The translations under genes and the position numbers were made by a program. A stretch of 64,000 nt of DNA. It comes from Dioscorea cayenensis subsp. rotundata (Eukaryota > Streptophyta > Magnoliopsida > Dioscoreales > Dioscoreaceae). Of this stretch, positions 35,201 to 47,587 are shown piece after piece (the first letter of the stretch is position 1; each line of letters begins with the position of its first letter). The notes beneath the pieces were generated by a model. The model had not been told where the DNA came from, ran no database searches, and saw only the letters and a program-made list of their open reading frames with translations. The stretch lies in NCBI RefSeq assembly GCF_009730915.1, contig NC_052472.1, forward strand, positions 124,001 through 188,000, written 5' to 3'.

Positions 35201-35680
35201 GAGGCCTGAAATAAATAATTGTTCGCCTTCAAGTCTTTCAACTTTGATGCCTCAAATTCCTTCCGCTGTGCTTCTGTAGGTACTACTCCATCATCCGGTT
35301 TTGCCACTCCGAATTCGACAATATTCCAATACTCCTTGGATTTTAAGAAATTTTCCATCAACATGCTCCAATGATCGTAGTGACCATCAAAACGTGGAAT
35401 AGATGGTTGCACAAAGTTGTCTGCAGACATTGTGAATTTCTTCACTACAAAAAAAACTCTCCCTTTTGTTGAAAACCTCAGCTCTTGATACCACTGATAA
35501 CTTAAAAGAAGAGATGAAGAAAACTGCACACTTTATTCATAATCATTGAAGCCTTTATAAAGGCAAAATTCTAAAAAGATAATCTCTACTAATTTGAGTT
35601 TTAATCAACACACAACTAACTTAAATATTTAAATCAAAGATTTTCCTAACCAAACTAAAATAAACATCATTATCTTAACA
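32266..35680 (-). mobile_element. Young, internally deleted Ty1/Copia element (Copia 2), 3.4 kb
   Basis: It has 186-bp LTRs at 32266-32451 and 35495-35680 (TGATAACTT...TTAACA). A 5-bp target duplication ATGTC lies at 32261-32265 and 35681-35685. The primer-binding site by the right LTR reads GTGGTATCAAGAGC, complementary to tRNA-Met with one extra base. The polypurine tract AAGGGAGGG abuts the left LTR. The two LTRs appear identical except for the length of one A run and one T run. The minus strand encodes gag, protease and integrase, but the RT core is deleted: sequence jumps from the WAYKTKLNK segment to DLIRFTYTNYAGD. It is therefore a recent insertion of a defective element that probably moved with RT supplied in trans. 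Confidence 0.95.
32476..35430 (-). pseudogene. Copia 2 gag-pol, RT-deleted
   Basis: Order on the minus strand: the gag N-terminus starts near 35430 (MSADNFVQPSIPRFDGHYD). The CCHC knuckle CFRCHRFGHYRSEC lies at about 34610. The protease active site is DTGCSNHM in IWFVDTGCSNHMCG, at about 34430. The GAG-pre-integrase region has LWHYRYGHLS. Integrase has HSDICGP and TDDYSQ and then TDRGGEY, with the frame breaking at about 33570 in A-rich and C-rich runs. An integrase C-terminal or linker block has KCVFLGISE. RNase H has STTEVEFVAATT. The RT palm with YVDD is missing. Several breaks are one-base homopolymer changes. Confidence 0.9.
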
Positions 35681-35761
35681 ATGTCTACCTCTTCATGAGC
35701 AAGCCATTCGTTAGTTTTCTATTGTGCTTTTTATCCACATGTCTTATGTTTGTGTATTTAA

Positions 35762-36521
35762 GTGTCTGTTTAGTTATCTATAAATAGCTGTAATATAAAT
35801 AGTTTTATATAAGTGATTATTTAGTTTAATGTAAAAACTCTACGTGAACTTATATGATATATCTCACCCATTTTTATAGTATTTTAACTTACATAAAAAT
35901 ATTTAATAAAGTAAATTATCTTTTAATTTAATTATAAAAATATTTTAAGTAATAAAATTAAAGAAATATTAAATTTTTTTATAATTTAATATTTATATGA
36001 TTAAAAAATTTTATGACAAATTTTTTTAATTGATTGAAAATTTTATATTGTTTTTAAAAATGGATTATAAAATATTTTTAAGTAATAAAATTAAATAAAT
36101 ATAATATTTTAATAATTTAATGTGTATATAATTAAATATTGTTATGATAAAAATATTTTATAATTGAAAGAATTATAAAAATACTTAATAAAGTAAGTGT
36201 TTTTAAAATTTAATTATAATTTTTTCAAGTAATAAAATTAAAGAAATATTAAATATTTTTAAATTTAATAAATAAATAAATAATTATTTTTTCTTAAATT
36301 AATTTTTATGAAGAGTAATAAATAAAAATAAATAAAAAATAAATAATGGAGGTAATCTCACTATCTCATGGTAAATATATCTTTAAACTTATATAAAACC
36401 AAACAAATAAAAAGTAAATACAACATTTCTAATTACAACAAATCTAACAGCAGTGTTGTAAATTGAAATACAATATTTTCACTTATATTGTAATTTTATT
36501 TACAGACAACCAAATAATCCC
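35762..36521. mobile_element. Harbinger-like MITE, 760 bp
   Basis: The flanking TAA is duplicated (35759-35761 and 36522-36524). The imperfect terminal inverted repeats are left GTGTCTGTTTAGTTATCT and right (reverse) GGGATTATTTGGTTGTCT, followed by further similarity (...TAAATA..TGTAAT). The interior is very AT-rich and noncoding. The TWA target and end pattern match the Harbinger transposon at 17-22 kb, which could be the source of transposase in principle. Confidence 0.6.
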
Positions 36522-37090
36522 TAAATAAAAATTGTACATTCATTCTTGCAACCACATATTTGCACTTATTTTTTTCTTATTATCATCAAGAATAAAATGT
36601 GCCCAATGGTCGAACACACAAAAATGAGGGAAAAAAACACAGGGTTAGTTGCCTTTTACATAAAAATCCCCATTTATTTATTTTTTATTTTTTTCATTTT
36701 TTTCTCCTCACTTCTATTCATGAGACATGACTATTATATGTGTTCCAATCATAAATTACTCTACTTACCAAAAAGCTCAAAGTCTAACAGTACTAGCTCC
36801 ATTATGAAAAGTATGGTGTATGATTTTGAAGTGTCCTTACTTTAACTTCCACCAGAAGTATGCAATGATGACGTGTCCCCAATGTGGATATGGGACTACA
36901 GTCCAAAACTCCACATTGCTGGATGAGGATGCAAGAGCTTAATGATCAATTTTTGACCCATACGCATGCCCTTGACTAACTGCCTTTGTTGCATTTGTTA
37001 AAAACCTACTTCTCAATTTATGAAAAAAATATGAAAATAGTATAGAATTTTGCAATCATAGATAAACAGATACTAAAAAAAAAGAAGACA
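36522..37090. other. AT-rich spacer
   Basis: A short open frame at 36546-36845 is low-complexity and Phe-rich and has no recognisable domain. No gene is supported. Confidence 0.4.
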
Positions 37091-40000
37091 AAATCAGTGG
37101 GGATTTACTACTAGCCATTAGATTTGGTCTAACGACCACTGTGTAGCTACTTGTCATTCACTTCATTGTTGGTTTCTCTTTTGTTTACTCTTCTTTGGAT
37201 GGCGTTGCTCCTCCCGTTTGCTACCCTTTCAATTTGGTTGTCAGACCTTCCTCTGTGTAGCCCTTCCCCCAACACTGTGTGTGGTATTTCAATCTTTTTC
37301 TTTTGTGCTAACTCGAAACTTGCTCGAGTTTTTCTTGTATTTGCCCTTGGTAGGATTTTGTTTGGTCTGGAAGTTCTTGGTTACAGATTAGTCTTTGTAC
37401 CCGATTTCTAGCATAGCCTTTGCAAATCAGCACAGCCTGTGCCATCTTCGGCCTTAAATCCTTTTGTTAGGCTGAAATTCTCACAGTTTGTGTGAAATAG
37501 CACAACCTATGCCATTCCCGACCGCAAGCCTTTTTCTTTAAGACTGAGCACCCGCACAACCTTTGCGACGCTTTCCTGCACTATTTCTTCCTTGTTTTAA
37601 GGACATTCTTGCCAATTTTTACCTCTAAACCCTTCATCCTTCTTCTTCCTTGTTTTCCTTCTCTTCTCCTTAGCTTCTTCTTCCCTTGAATGTGAGATCT
37701 TCACATGGATCCCTCCATCCTCATCCTTGGGAGAAACTCCATTGGTGCTCTCTCATTCTCCTTTTGGCTTGGCAAAGTAAGGTCATCTTCCTTCCCTTGT
37801 TTTACTTCCTATTCTTCATCCTTAGTGGAATAGGATTGGGGTTGTGATTGATGAACTTAAGGAGCTTGATTTGTTGCTCTAAACTTGTTTGTGAGAGGGT
37901 AGGATTATAGATTCAAGCTAAATTCCTCCATTTCTTTTACTTGTATTTTCATTTCCTCAAATCATAGGTCTAGGGTTTATACTTGTTGAAATTGGTGAGA
38001 TTTGTGGTTATCATTCTTGTTTGTGGATTAAAAGAGCTTGAGTGGAGCGTATGTATTCCATTTCCTTCAAGATTTGTTGAATCCATGAACCTCCATTGTG
38101 TTTGAGTTTGGGGATACCGTAGCAATACTATAGCTCTGATGAACCTTGCTCCTTTCTCGTATTTCCTTGGTTTGGAAGGAAGCCTATCTCTATAGAAATT
38201 CTTTAGAAAACCTTAAACCCAAGTTTGAGCCAACCCTAGGCCTCTTTATAGGGTTGCATGCCATATAGGCTTAGGATTTCTTTGTGAATCTTTTCTTCTT
38301 GTTTTTCCTTGTTGCTCATTCTTCTTGTTGGTTGGGTTTTGTTGTGTGTGTACGTGTTTTGGTTAGGTGGTGAATGCACGACTCGAGACAAGGAGCGGTG
38401 GATGAATAGTACCTTTGGGGAAATCCTGTCTTCTAAGTTTGTGAGTGGGTTAAGTTGAATGCACAGTTCTAATTGATTATCTGAATGTTTTATTAGTTTG
38501 ATGAAATAATTTTCATTGTTTTACTGTATTTTAAATCGAAAAGAATGGCTTTGGGCATGTCGTCTCAGGTTAGTAAACAACCATTTGTGACTTGATTTAT
38601 AATGATTGAATTTGAATTGGTGAAATATATACCCTTTGTGGATGATTGAAAACATGGTTGAATATTACAATGATTGTGATAAGCTTAATCGATATTCATG
38701 CAATTGATTATACATGTTTTGAATTGGGTTGTATTGTTATGTTAGTAAATCGATATATGGTTTTGATTTGTGAAGTTAATGAGGAGGGATAATGGGTTTA
38801 ATTAATGCATATTTTCGGGAAGTCCTTATGAGGTTGAGGTCAAAATTTATTTGCTGATATGTGTGGACTAAGGATGGTTTAATTACTCTGGTATTGTAAG
38901 ATTTCTAAAGTTGTTGAGGTATGATATTGTGAACAAAGTATACGGAGTTTGAATGTAGTTTGATTCTATAAATATATCTACATGATATATGTTAATGACT
39001 ATAATTATTGTTGAATTGAAATTCATGAGTTTGATGTGCCTATTTTAATACAATGGAAATTTTTTAGAAGAATAATGATAGATAACTTGTGTTACATGTG
39101 TTGAATGTTGGAATGAATTTGGATTGTTAAATTGAAGGTTCTTGTGATTTCCCTAGAATTGTTTGGCATAATGCTCCTAACAGGAGGGAGTCGACTTTTG
39201 AGAGCTTTTGTAATTAATTTATTATTGGTTATGTTAATGTTGGTGTTTGGGAGTAATGACACTTTGTTGAGGAATTTGGGTTTGGTTAAGTGTAGAAAAA
39301 GTCTAAATAGTGATAGGTTATGTAAATGACTACTTGATGATTTGTAAGCCTTATAGGCATATCAAAATCCCGAATGCAATAGTTGGTCAATGTCCCGACA
39401 CGCAAAGGCATATGTGATCGTAGAATTATACTAATTTCATGTTCAATGTGGCTTTGGTATATGTAAATTTAATTATTTGGCAATCATTTGTTCATAGGCA
39501 AATTGAACTTGTATTTTAGCAATTGAAGTTGGTAATTAATTGTTCATTATTGATGGTCTTTGATGAATATCTTTTTAACAACTTGTCAGAGGTTGTAAAG
39601 GCAATATCAAGTTTGAGAGGAATGTAAGATCATATTTTCATGTTTTTCATGGAAGACTAGAGTATTATGGTTGAATTGTTCTTGAACTTGTTCTTATATT
39701 GTGGTGATGTTTAATGAATTGTTCAAGGGATGAAGCTAGAACGATTATAAGTATGAATTGAGTTTTAATTGGGCCAAAAGCCATGTTGGTTTCAATGAAT
39801 TTCATTTTATTTGTAAGATATGTGCAATGCATTCCAAAAGCATAATCAGTATTCTCTTTCGATACTATTGGTATTTACTCTGAAAAAATGGTTATGAAAC
39901 CCCTTTGCTTGTATGACCATGTTTTTGGTATTTAGAATATGATTTTACTTGTGTTTGTGGAATTGAATGATTTGTCGAATATGGTTGATTTTGCAAAACC

Positions 40001-41541
40001 TGGTTAATGTAGGATATTAAACCATGGATTTTATTGATTAGACTTTTAAATGTGAAAAACTTGGTTTGAAGTATTCATGCCTATATATATTTGATGTGGT
40101 TTCGATGATAATGATAGGGGGCCTTAACTCACAGTGTATTTGTACTTTTGGCTTTGGTTTATATGGAGATGATGTTCATTCTCGATATGTGAATATTGCC
40201 TTAGACAAGAACCATGTGATAGGACTTATGTGAATTGTATTATTGATACACCTACGGGTGGTTTTAATAGTGACAGGGTTGGAACCCGCCTGTTGGAGAA
40301 GGGGGATCCTCATGGGCAGCCTGTAGAGGAGGCGTGAAGGGTCAATTTCATGTTGCCCTGTTCAAGAGGTGTGTAGAAAGCCTCAACGAGGAATAAACCG
40401 AGAAGTCGAAGTCACCACATGGAGTCTCAGTGGCCAACTTCAAGGGTATGAAGACCTTGACGGCTCTCAACTTAGTCGTGACTGTGACTAATGTTGGAGA
40501 GGTTTTCAGGCTACCATTTGAGAATGGCTTTATATGTACATTTTAGTTCTTGCAAAATCATGATCTTTTTGATTGAATTCTTAAATTGTGAATTCTTTGT
40601 TTTGTCTCTTTAAATATCCAAGATTTGCAAACTTATATTTTAGAAATCATGTTTTCATGCAAACGAAATCCTTGAGCTATGAAGCCTTTTACACTTTTTG
40701 GAAGGTTGGCTTATTGTCAAGTTTATGTTAAAATTCTTGTATATTTCCTTTGAGACCCGTATTTTACAAAATGATGATTTGTGAACGTTGGGAAATGTCA
40801 TTTGATCAAATTGGTGTTTATGCTTATTATGAGACTTATGTATAATTAATTGTTATACTAATAATGATATGCTTTGAGGCTTTAAACATATTTTTGAAGA
40901 TCTATGTTTTGGTTTTGAATAATGTGGGTTTGCATCCCATATTTATATACTGTTTCAAATGTTGAAATGTTTCCAGACTATATGTACTATTGAAAAAGCT
41001 TGTCTATTGGAAATTTATTAGTTTGTTTTGATATTCTTTTAAAATTGTGCTAACCCATTCACTGAGTGACTCTGGTTACTCATCCTTTCCTTTCCTTCCC
41101 TTCTAGGCTTTAGCTTCTAGTGGCGTTGTAGCAAGACAAAGTGTTGAGCATACGTCTAGCCATCTTTCTTATTTCCAGTCTTATGTATGTTTCTTCTTGA
41201 ACATATTACATTGTATAAGGACATGGATCCACTAGTGTGTTTGAAACTCTTTATGCATGGTTTGTATGCTACTTAATTTTCTTGGAAACCTTTGGTGGTA
41301 TTGGTGCTAGTAAACCTCTTTGAACTCTATTGTCTCATATTTGATGATGTTGTTTCCCCTGTGATGTACTCGTGTTCTATTCCTTGTATATTTTGTATTT
41401 TTAATAATTGTGATCATGATTGTAGAAATCTAGGGTTTTGTTAGTCTTGCGGTGACTCGAGGGCTGAGTGGTGTGTGTATCCCTCCTCAGTTTGCCACGA
41501 AGGTTGTCACGTATCAGGCCCACCGGTTGAGGCGTGACATC
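37090..41541 (-). repeat. Long noncoding LTR-like block
   Basis: Read on the minus strand it begins at 41541 with TGTCACGCCTCAACCGG, closely similar to the start of the plus-strand block at 57017 (TGTCACGCCCCGAACCC). It contains no credible gene over 4.4 kb, is T-rich on the plus strand, and carries imperfect repeats such as 'agcacagcctgtgccat' and 'agcacaacctatgccat' (37400-37560). The start sequence and lack of coding capacity suggest a Gypsy-type LTR or large noncoding derivative. I could not place the second end or a target duplication. Confidence 0.4.
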
Positions 41542-43240
41542 GTGCTTGCCCCTAGATGCCCTGTGCCAGCCAGTCCCTCGCTGCCAGGCCACTCTCACTA
41601 TCCAGCCCACACCCCTCGTTGCCAAGCCCGTGGCAAACCTTTCCCATCTCGCAACTTTTCACCTCTGTTGTTGGAAGGCTCCCTTTGCTTACTAAGATGG
41701 GGCTCCATTTGTGGATGTGTTCCAATTTTGCTTAATTCGATGGTAGTGGGTATCTAGTGTTGGGGATTTATGTTTAATTTTTCATTTATGGTTATTTTTT
41801 CTGAAATTTAGGAGATGCTTAGAATTTATCTCTAATCTTTCGGTTGTTTTTTTTAATGAGTACTCTTTCTCTACTTTTTTTTTTGTATTTAGAACAGTAG
41901 AAGAAGTTTTAGCCAACTTTTGCTCTTGACTAGTCAAAACTGCTGATGATCTTACATAGGGTTGCTTGCTCAAGGGCAATGAAAATCTAAGCCAAAGATT
42001 CTTACAAAAAATAGCTACTTGTTGCAATACATGAAATTATTATTGTTTTTTTAACCTTCAAATTCTACTGCAGTGATGTGAGCTAACTAGGGTTTTTATT
42101 GCAAGGAGTTTCATTGTTGCAGGTCATTATCATTTTGTAGTTTCTTCAAGCCTGGAAATTGAAATAAAAATTCTAATTGAGGGTCGAGATGGGCTAGAAA
42201 TATGAACTTCAACACTCATATGGTTTTCATGGATTGTGTTGATGTAGCACAACTGCTAAGCCAATCTAATACTGAGATTACTTGGAGATGTACACAGAAT
42301 AACTGAAGCTGGGAAACTCACTAAAGAGATGGACAACTTGGATGTGGATGTTTTGCCAAGAGAGTGGAATGGTGTAGTTGGCACACTAGCAAATCATGGC
42401 GGAAATAATCATGCTTCTAAGTTGTATTTTAAAGGAATGGATCATTCTTTTTGGTTGATGAAGTCATTAGAAAAGCAAGTTGGATATACAAAAAAATTTG
42501 TATGGTGTGGATTTGCTTTAAAGCTTTTTGTTGTGTTCTGTTGCTATAATTGTGTACCATTTTTCATTGACTTTTTCTCTTTTAAATGAAATAGTTACTT
42601 GGTAGCATTTATGTATTAGTTGGTATGTATGGTTGGATGGCTAATCCTTTTCCTTTGATGAAATTAATTAAAGTGTGTCTCCAATTTGATGGTTGTAGCA
42701 ACTAGTTCAAATTTCTGAACATTATAATGTATGCCTGCAAATTGGAATCAATTACCTATCTCATTACATATCAATTGCCAATTGTCATTTCATTCTACAT
42801 CCATTTCTGAACATTATATCAATTGTCATCTCTCCATGATCAATTACAAATCTAATTCAACATTCTCTCCACTAGATCTTGATGACATCAAATTCAACAC
42901 AAAATCATCCAACAATAGATTAAAGATGAACAAAAACAAATTCAGCACAAATTTAATTGTACATGCAACAAATTAAGAACAAAAACAAAAGAGAATAATT
43001 CACCGAAAACATGAAAATTAAAGATGAACATAATGTCCACAAGCAAAGAGACAGACACAATCTCTACAAGAAAATTAGCATTTGGAACACTGTAGAGCTT
43101 AACACATTTCTGCAATAGATTTTGATTTGGAGTCCCACCATGTTGGGTTTCATCCCAATACTTAATGAAAAAAAACTACATCAACAATGAAGCCACTTGA
43201 GGGCAAAGTGGGTATTTTGCCTTTGGGATTAAAACCAAGT
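41542..43240. other. Unassigned spacer
   Basis: 41542-41760 is GC-richer, with no recognisable protein. 42160-42590 has an 86-codon frame (MDNLDVDVLPREW...) without a known domain. 42720-43060 is AT-rich with a repeated 'tcaattgtcat' phrase. This may be the outer part of the Mutator-like element whose transposase lies at 45.2-47.6 kb, but its terminal repeats were not found. Confidence 0.3.

Positions 43241-43305
<65 letters not shown>
43241..43305. repeat. Compound (CA)n(GA)n microsatellite
   Basis: A run of CA dinucleotides (about 43241-43268) is followed directly by a run of GA (about 43271-43305). Both are nearly perfect. Confidence 0.95.
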
Positions 43306-43309
<4 letters not shown>

Positions 43310-43848
43310 GATCAAGGGTTAGAGAAAGAAAGAAAGATGACAGGAAACCAAGAAGAAGAAAAGGAGAAAGGGGGTTAGGGTTGAGCAAGCAAGATGATCG
43401 GGTGGCAAAATGGTGCCGGATTTCACCTAGATTTTGGGTAGTGAATCCTTGCGGGTAGCTCTCCTAACCTACAATGTTTGATCTTCCTTTGATTTTTTTC
43501 TTGTTGTCATTAATGTTATCCATCATTTAGATGATGATGTATGTGTTGTGGAGAGTATACATAAACAGTAATTATGAACAGTAACTTCCGCTGAAAAATC
43601 TCAAACATTGTTTAAGGTTCTCATCATTATAGTGATCCAATCCCTAACACACAATAGATTCCTACAATGTGAAAATATGAGCATTTCTAAGTTAGACATT
43701 CCAAAAATTTGCATCTTAACAAATTTCCACAAATACATTCATGTGAAATCTTACTTTTCTTGTTGATCATATATAAACCCGACATCCAATGACATCAACC
43801 ATATGCTTTGACTTGGAAATTTAAATTGCTTGATGCAAACCTATTAAA

Positions 43849-45054
43849 TGTTAGTGTAAGCCCTAGCCCCAATACATTGTATGAACTCTTATTATTTGGA
43901 TAATTATTATGAGGCATCATTTTATCTATTATTATTTTTGTGCATAGTTAATAAGATAAAATATCCTTGAATATTTGTTCTGCTCAAGGCTGAGTAGTGC
44001 ATGGCCATGCCCAAGGGAAATGATAAGAGTTATTATTTACTTGACCTAATCAGTTCACTAAGAGATCGACAAATTAATTAGCATTAAAATAAGGGTGACT
44101 CGCTCCATGCCTTATGCTAATTAAGATATTCAGTGGCAAAGGATTGTATGAGGTTGCGATAGGTTCTGTTAATTCTCAAAATTGACCTTCATTTAATATT
44201 GGGTAATCGTATTATCTTACTAGAGAATAATTATGATTTATGAGCGTTAAAATTGTTTAAGCTCATTGCCAATGTTAAATGGACCTATAGGATCGTACCC
44301 TAAGAATGACAGGTTCAAGGTTCAGTATTTGTTACTTATTGGACCACCTGTTTAGGGTTTTGGTGAAAAACCTAAATTAGGTGGAGCGAATAGCTTATTT
44401 AGGTTGGGTCTTATTAAGTGTTGATCTAATCTAATCAATTTGGTTAATTAAATTGATTTAATTAATCAACTAAAGGAGAGATTCTTAATTTGATTAGGAG
44501 TGAAGGGTTTTTCCGTAAATTAGGGTTTTGGGTTTCCAATATAAATAGATAGTCTAACCCTATAATGAAGATAGAAAAAAAAGAAAAAAAAATAGAGTGA
44601 TTGAGAGATTGTCTCTTAAGAAACCCTAGCCACCACCCACTTTTCTCCCTTGGCTGCCGCCATCGAATCCCGCCGCCGGAACCCGCCGCCGCCACACCTA
44701 CACCCATTTTTCTCATGAATCTTGAGTACTTGCTATTCAAACCAAGAAACAAGTGTTATTTCTTGAGATACTAGCATACCTGCTTGATTCTAGAGGCGTT
44801 TGTGTGTATGTGATAGTAAAGGGGAGTCGCAATTCGCAGCCCCTTTCGATTTTAGGGAAACAAGGGTGCGTTCAGAATCGTCATCAAAAGAAAGGTATAA
44901 CTTTTAATTATCTATTTATTTATAATTTAATCCTAGTTTTGGCATGCGTTAGGATTTATAATGTTTACTTGCCGTTAACATTTTGTTATCGGCTGTGTTT
45001 TGGTATGTATTTTTCACATGATAATTTCCTTGTTAGAGTGATAAGATCCCAACA
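43849..45054. mobile_element. Solo LTR, 1206 bp
   Basis: It begins TGTTAGTGTAAGCC and ends GATCCCAACA, with a perfect 5-bp target duplication TTAAA at 43844-43848 and 45055-45059. There is no internal region and no second LTR, so it is best explained by LTR-LTR recombination. A TATA-like motif (ccaatataaatag) near 44540 could be the LTR promoter, followed by a Pro/Gly-rich GC stretch (44620-44700) as a leader. The open frames inside (44462-44752 and 44753-45058) are probably not genes. Confidence 0.85.
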
Positions 45055-45240
45055 TTAAATTAGTTCTAAATTAGTTTCAATTAAAACAACATTCTTCAAA
45101 ATCTTCAAAAGAGCAATGAGCAACAAGAAGTGACTAACTAACTGCATCAACAAGTGATTGTTTCTGGTAGCTCAGGGCCGAGCTGGATTCCTAAACAAAA
45201 AGTTTCATTGGTAAACATAATGATCAATTGAAACTATGAA

Positions 45241-47587
45241 TTAAATTAACACAATCTTTAAATAAGTTGTTCTACTGAATATGCATGTAGACATGTAATG
45301 ATCATTTCTACCACATCTACTACAAGTCCTTTTCCTCTTAGCTGACAAATGAAGATCGATTCCAGATTTAATTCTCAAATTCACTTTTGGCCGACTTTTT
45401 CTCTTAATAGATTTTGGATCAAGAATACTGTTGTGTGACCCACAAACATCATTTGCATATGAGAAGGCAGACAACGAAGAGGAACCAATAATCTCATGAT
45501 TTTCCTCACTTTGCTCCGTGCATAAGCTATGTTCTCATTCACTAGACAATTCACCAACCATTTTGAAGATGTCATTTAGCTTAGACATAATTTTCTCGTA
45601 CATCTCTAAGGATGATATAGAATGTGTAATATGAAAACACATATTTTGTGCACTCTACTTCATCAAGGGTGTAAAAGCATGGTTGCTTGTCTCAACCATT
45701 ATAACACTTGACCTATATCTTGCAATAATAATCCAACGATGGAGAATATAATTTTTGGTAATCTTTGCAACATCTCTTTTTAATATTTTCAATATATGGC
45801 AACACAACACACCTTCCCCTCAAACTTCTTACAAGAGCTTGTAGTGGTAGGCTCCCCATCTTCAATACCATCTCTCCTAAATACAACAACCTGATTGCTA
45901 ATTTTATATTTGGCATGATTAGACCCATCACGAATGAGTTCGGCAAGCATACCATCACCTTCTTGCAATTCTGCTTGGAAAATATTAAACACAGCTCTTG
46001 TATACACTTCTCCTGTATGTCTCTCAATTGTATGACCTATATGAAAGTTAGGCATAGAGCTTAAAGCCTTGGCATCTTCATTTTCTTCATCATTTCGTCG
46101 AGCACCCAACGCCTTATCATACTTCATAACAAACTCATCCAATGGCGTTTGTGAATTAACAAAGCCATTAAAAAATGAGTTAATATTTTCATTGCTTTTT
46201 GCAGAGGTCATTCCAACTGAGAATATATCTTGCCAATATAGAGAAACCCATTTGTGTCAAGTTTCATACATTTTACTCAACCGATATTCGTTATCAATGT
46301 TGTATGCTACTTTAAGTTCACCCCATTTACTCTCATATGCTTCAATCAATGCACTACTATGCAACCAGTTGTTGTAGTCCCCCATGAAGACCTCTTTGCT
46401 CTTCAAATCTACTAAATACTTCATTAAATTTCTCCCAACATGCCAAGTGCTAAGTCGATGACCATAATTTGGAAAAATTATCGCAATAGTTTGTGGATGT
46501 TTTCCTAGCATACAGTTCAACCATGTTTGAAATACCCATAAAGAGCTTTATTCTTTTTCATCTGCGATTAGAGTGCAACCAAATAAAATAGATTTCTTAT
46601 GATGATTGACTCCAACAAAAGGATCAGCAATGGGAAAAAAAAATCTATAAGTTTGATAAGTAGTATAAAAAACAACAACAACTCCAAATTCTGAAAATAT
46701 GCCATTCTACATCTTCCATCTACCCATAAAATAGATCTCGTCTGACCAAACTCATGAAGTTCCATATCAAAGTAAAAAAAATCATCATTGACTTTTTTCT
46801 CCTTGAAAAACTTAACAATAGTCATGCATGATTGCCTAATATTATTGTTTCGGACTCCTCTTAAATGATTTGAACAATCATCTCGGGTAATTGGTGTAGA
46901 CCCCATATTTGAAAGTGTTTCATTCAATGTTCGAGACATTTGGCTCGGTCCCACACTACTCTTATGCAATGCCTCCATCAAACTTCTACATGTCTTACTG
47001 ATATAACCGTGAGACCGCATCTTCATCACCTTAGAGGGACTAGTTAGTAAATCATGGTCATGTGTATCGCCAAATATTTTATTGCCTATAGTCCATTCTT
47101 CATTTTTGGATGCTACCATTAGAGCTTGGCAATTTGTCTTTGTATCTTTGCTTTTGTGAACAGTTTTGTCTAGTTGCCTTTTGTTTGTCATTCACTTAGC
47201 TCCTTCATTATCACATACAAAGTGTTGGCATGTAATTAATTGAGAATGAGATGAACGATATACGTGACCTCTTCTAACCCCAAAACCTCTAGACTTTGCA
47301 TAATCTAAGTAAAATCGAAACACTTCCTCCTTATCATGGAACTCCATACCAGCACATGGGATTCTTGCCAATTTTTGTTCATCTTAAGACTGTTGACTCT
47401 TTGCTAATTCTTGTCCATCTTGTGTTGCCGATTCATGTCCATCAAAACATTGTTGGCTGTTAATCTCTTGTATCATACGACTATCTTCTTCATGATGTTG
47501 AGATAATTTGAGCTTGTTCATATCTATTTCCATATCCTCATATATGAAATTATCATCGTTATATATTTCATCAGTGATATCCACCAT
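45241..47587 (-). pseudogene. FAR1/FHY3-type Mutator transposase, degenerate
   Basis: Minus strand, in order: an acidic N-terminus (47587), and a FAR1-type DNA-binding segment at about 47340-47190 with YAKSRGFGVRRGHVYRSS and FVCDNEGAK. Then comes 47191-46568 (TRDDCSNHLRGVRNNN, with FYFDMELHE and SILWVDGRCRMAYF). A MULE catalytic block near 46650-46570 reads VVVVFYTTYQTYRFFFPI where the usual first catalytic residue is Asp (FDTTY). Next is 46520-46257 (HRLSTWHVGRNLMKYL) and 46211-45789 (IERHTGEVYTRAVFNIFQ). A CCHC-like zinc knuckle CSRCGRNDHYMSTC lies at about 45330. In-frame stops at 47384-47386 and near 47192, several frameshifts and loss of the second Asp region show it is dead. It is related to domesticated FAR1-RELATED SEQUENCE proteins, but this copy looks like a transposon relic. 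Confidence 0.88.

Noticed and set aside
41452-41757. 101-codon plus-strand frame
   Set aside because: It overlaps the LTR-like end and is low-complexity. No motif was seen.
44462-45058. Two open frames in the solo LTR
   Set aside because: They lie in a leader-like region of an LTR with a perfect target duplication and show no recognisable protein.
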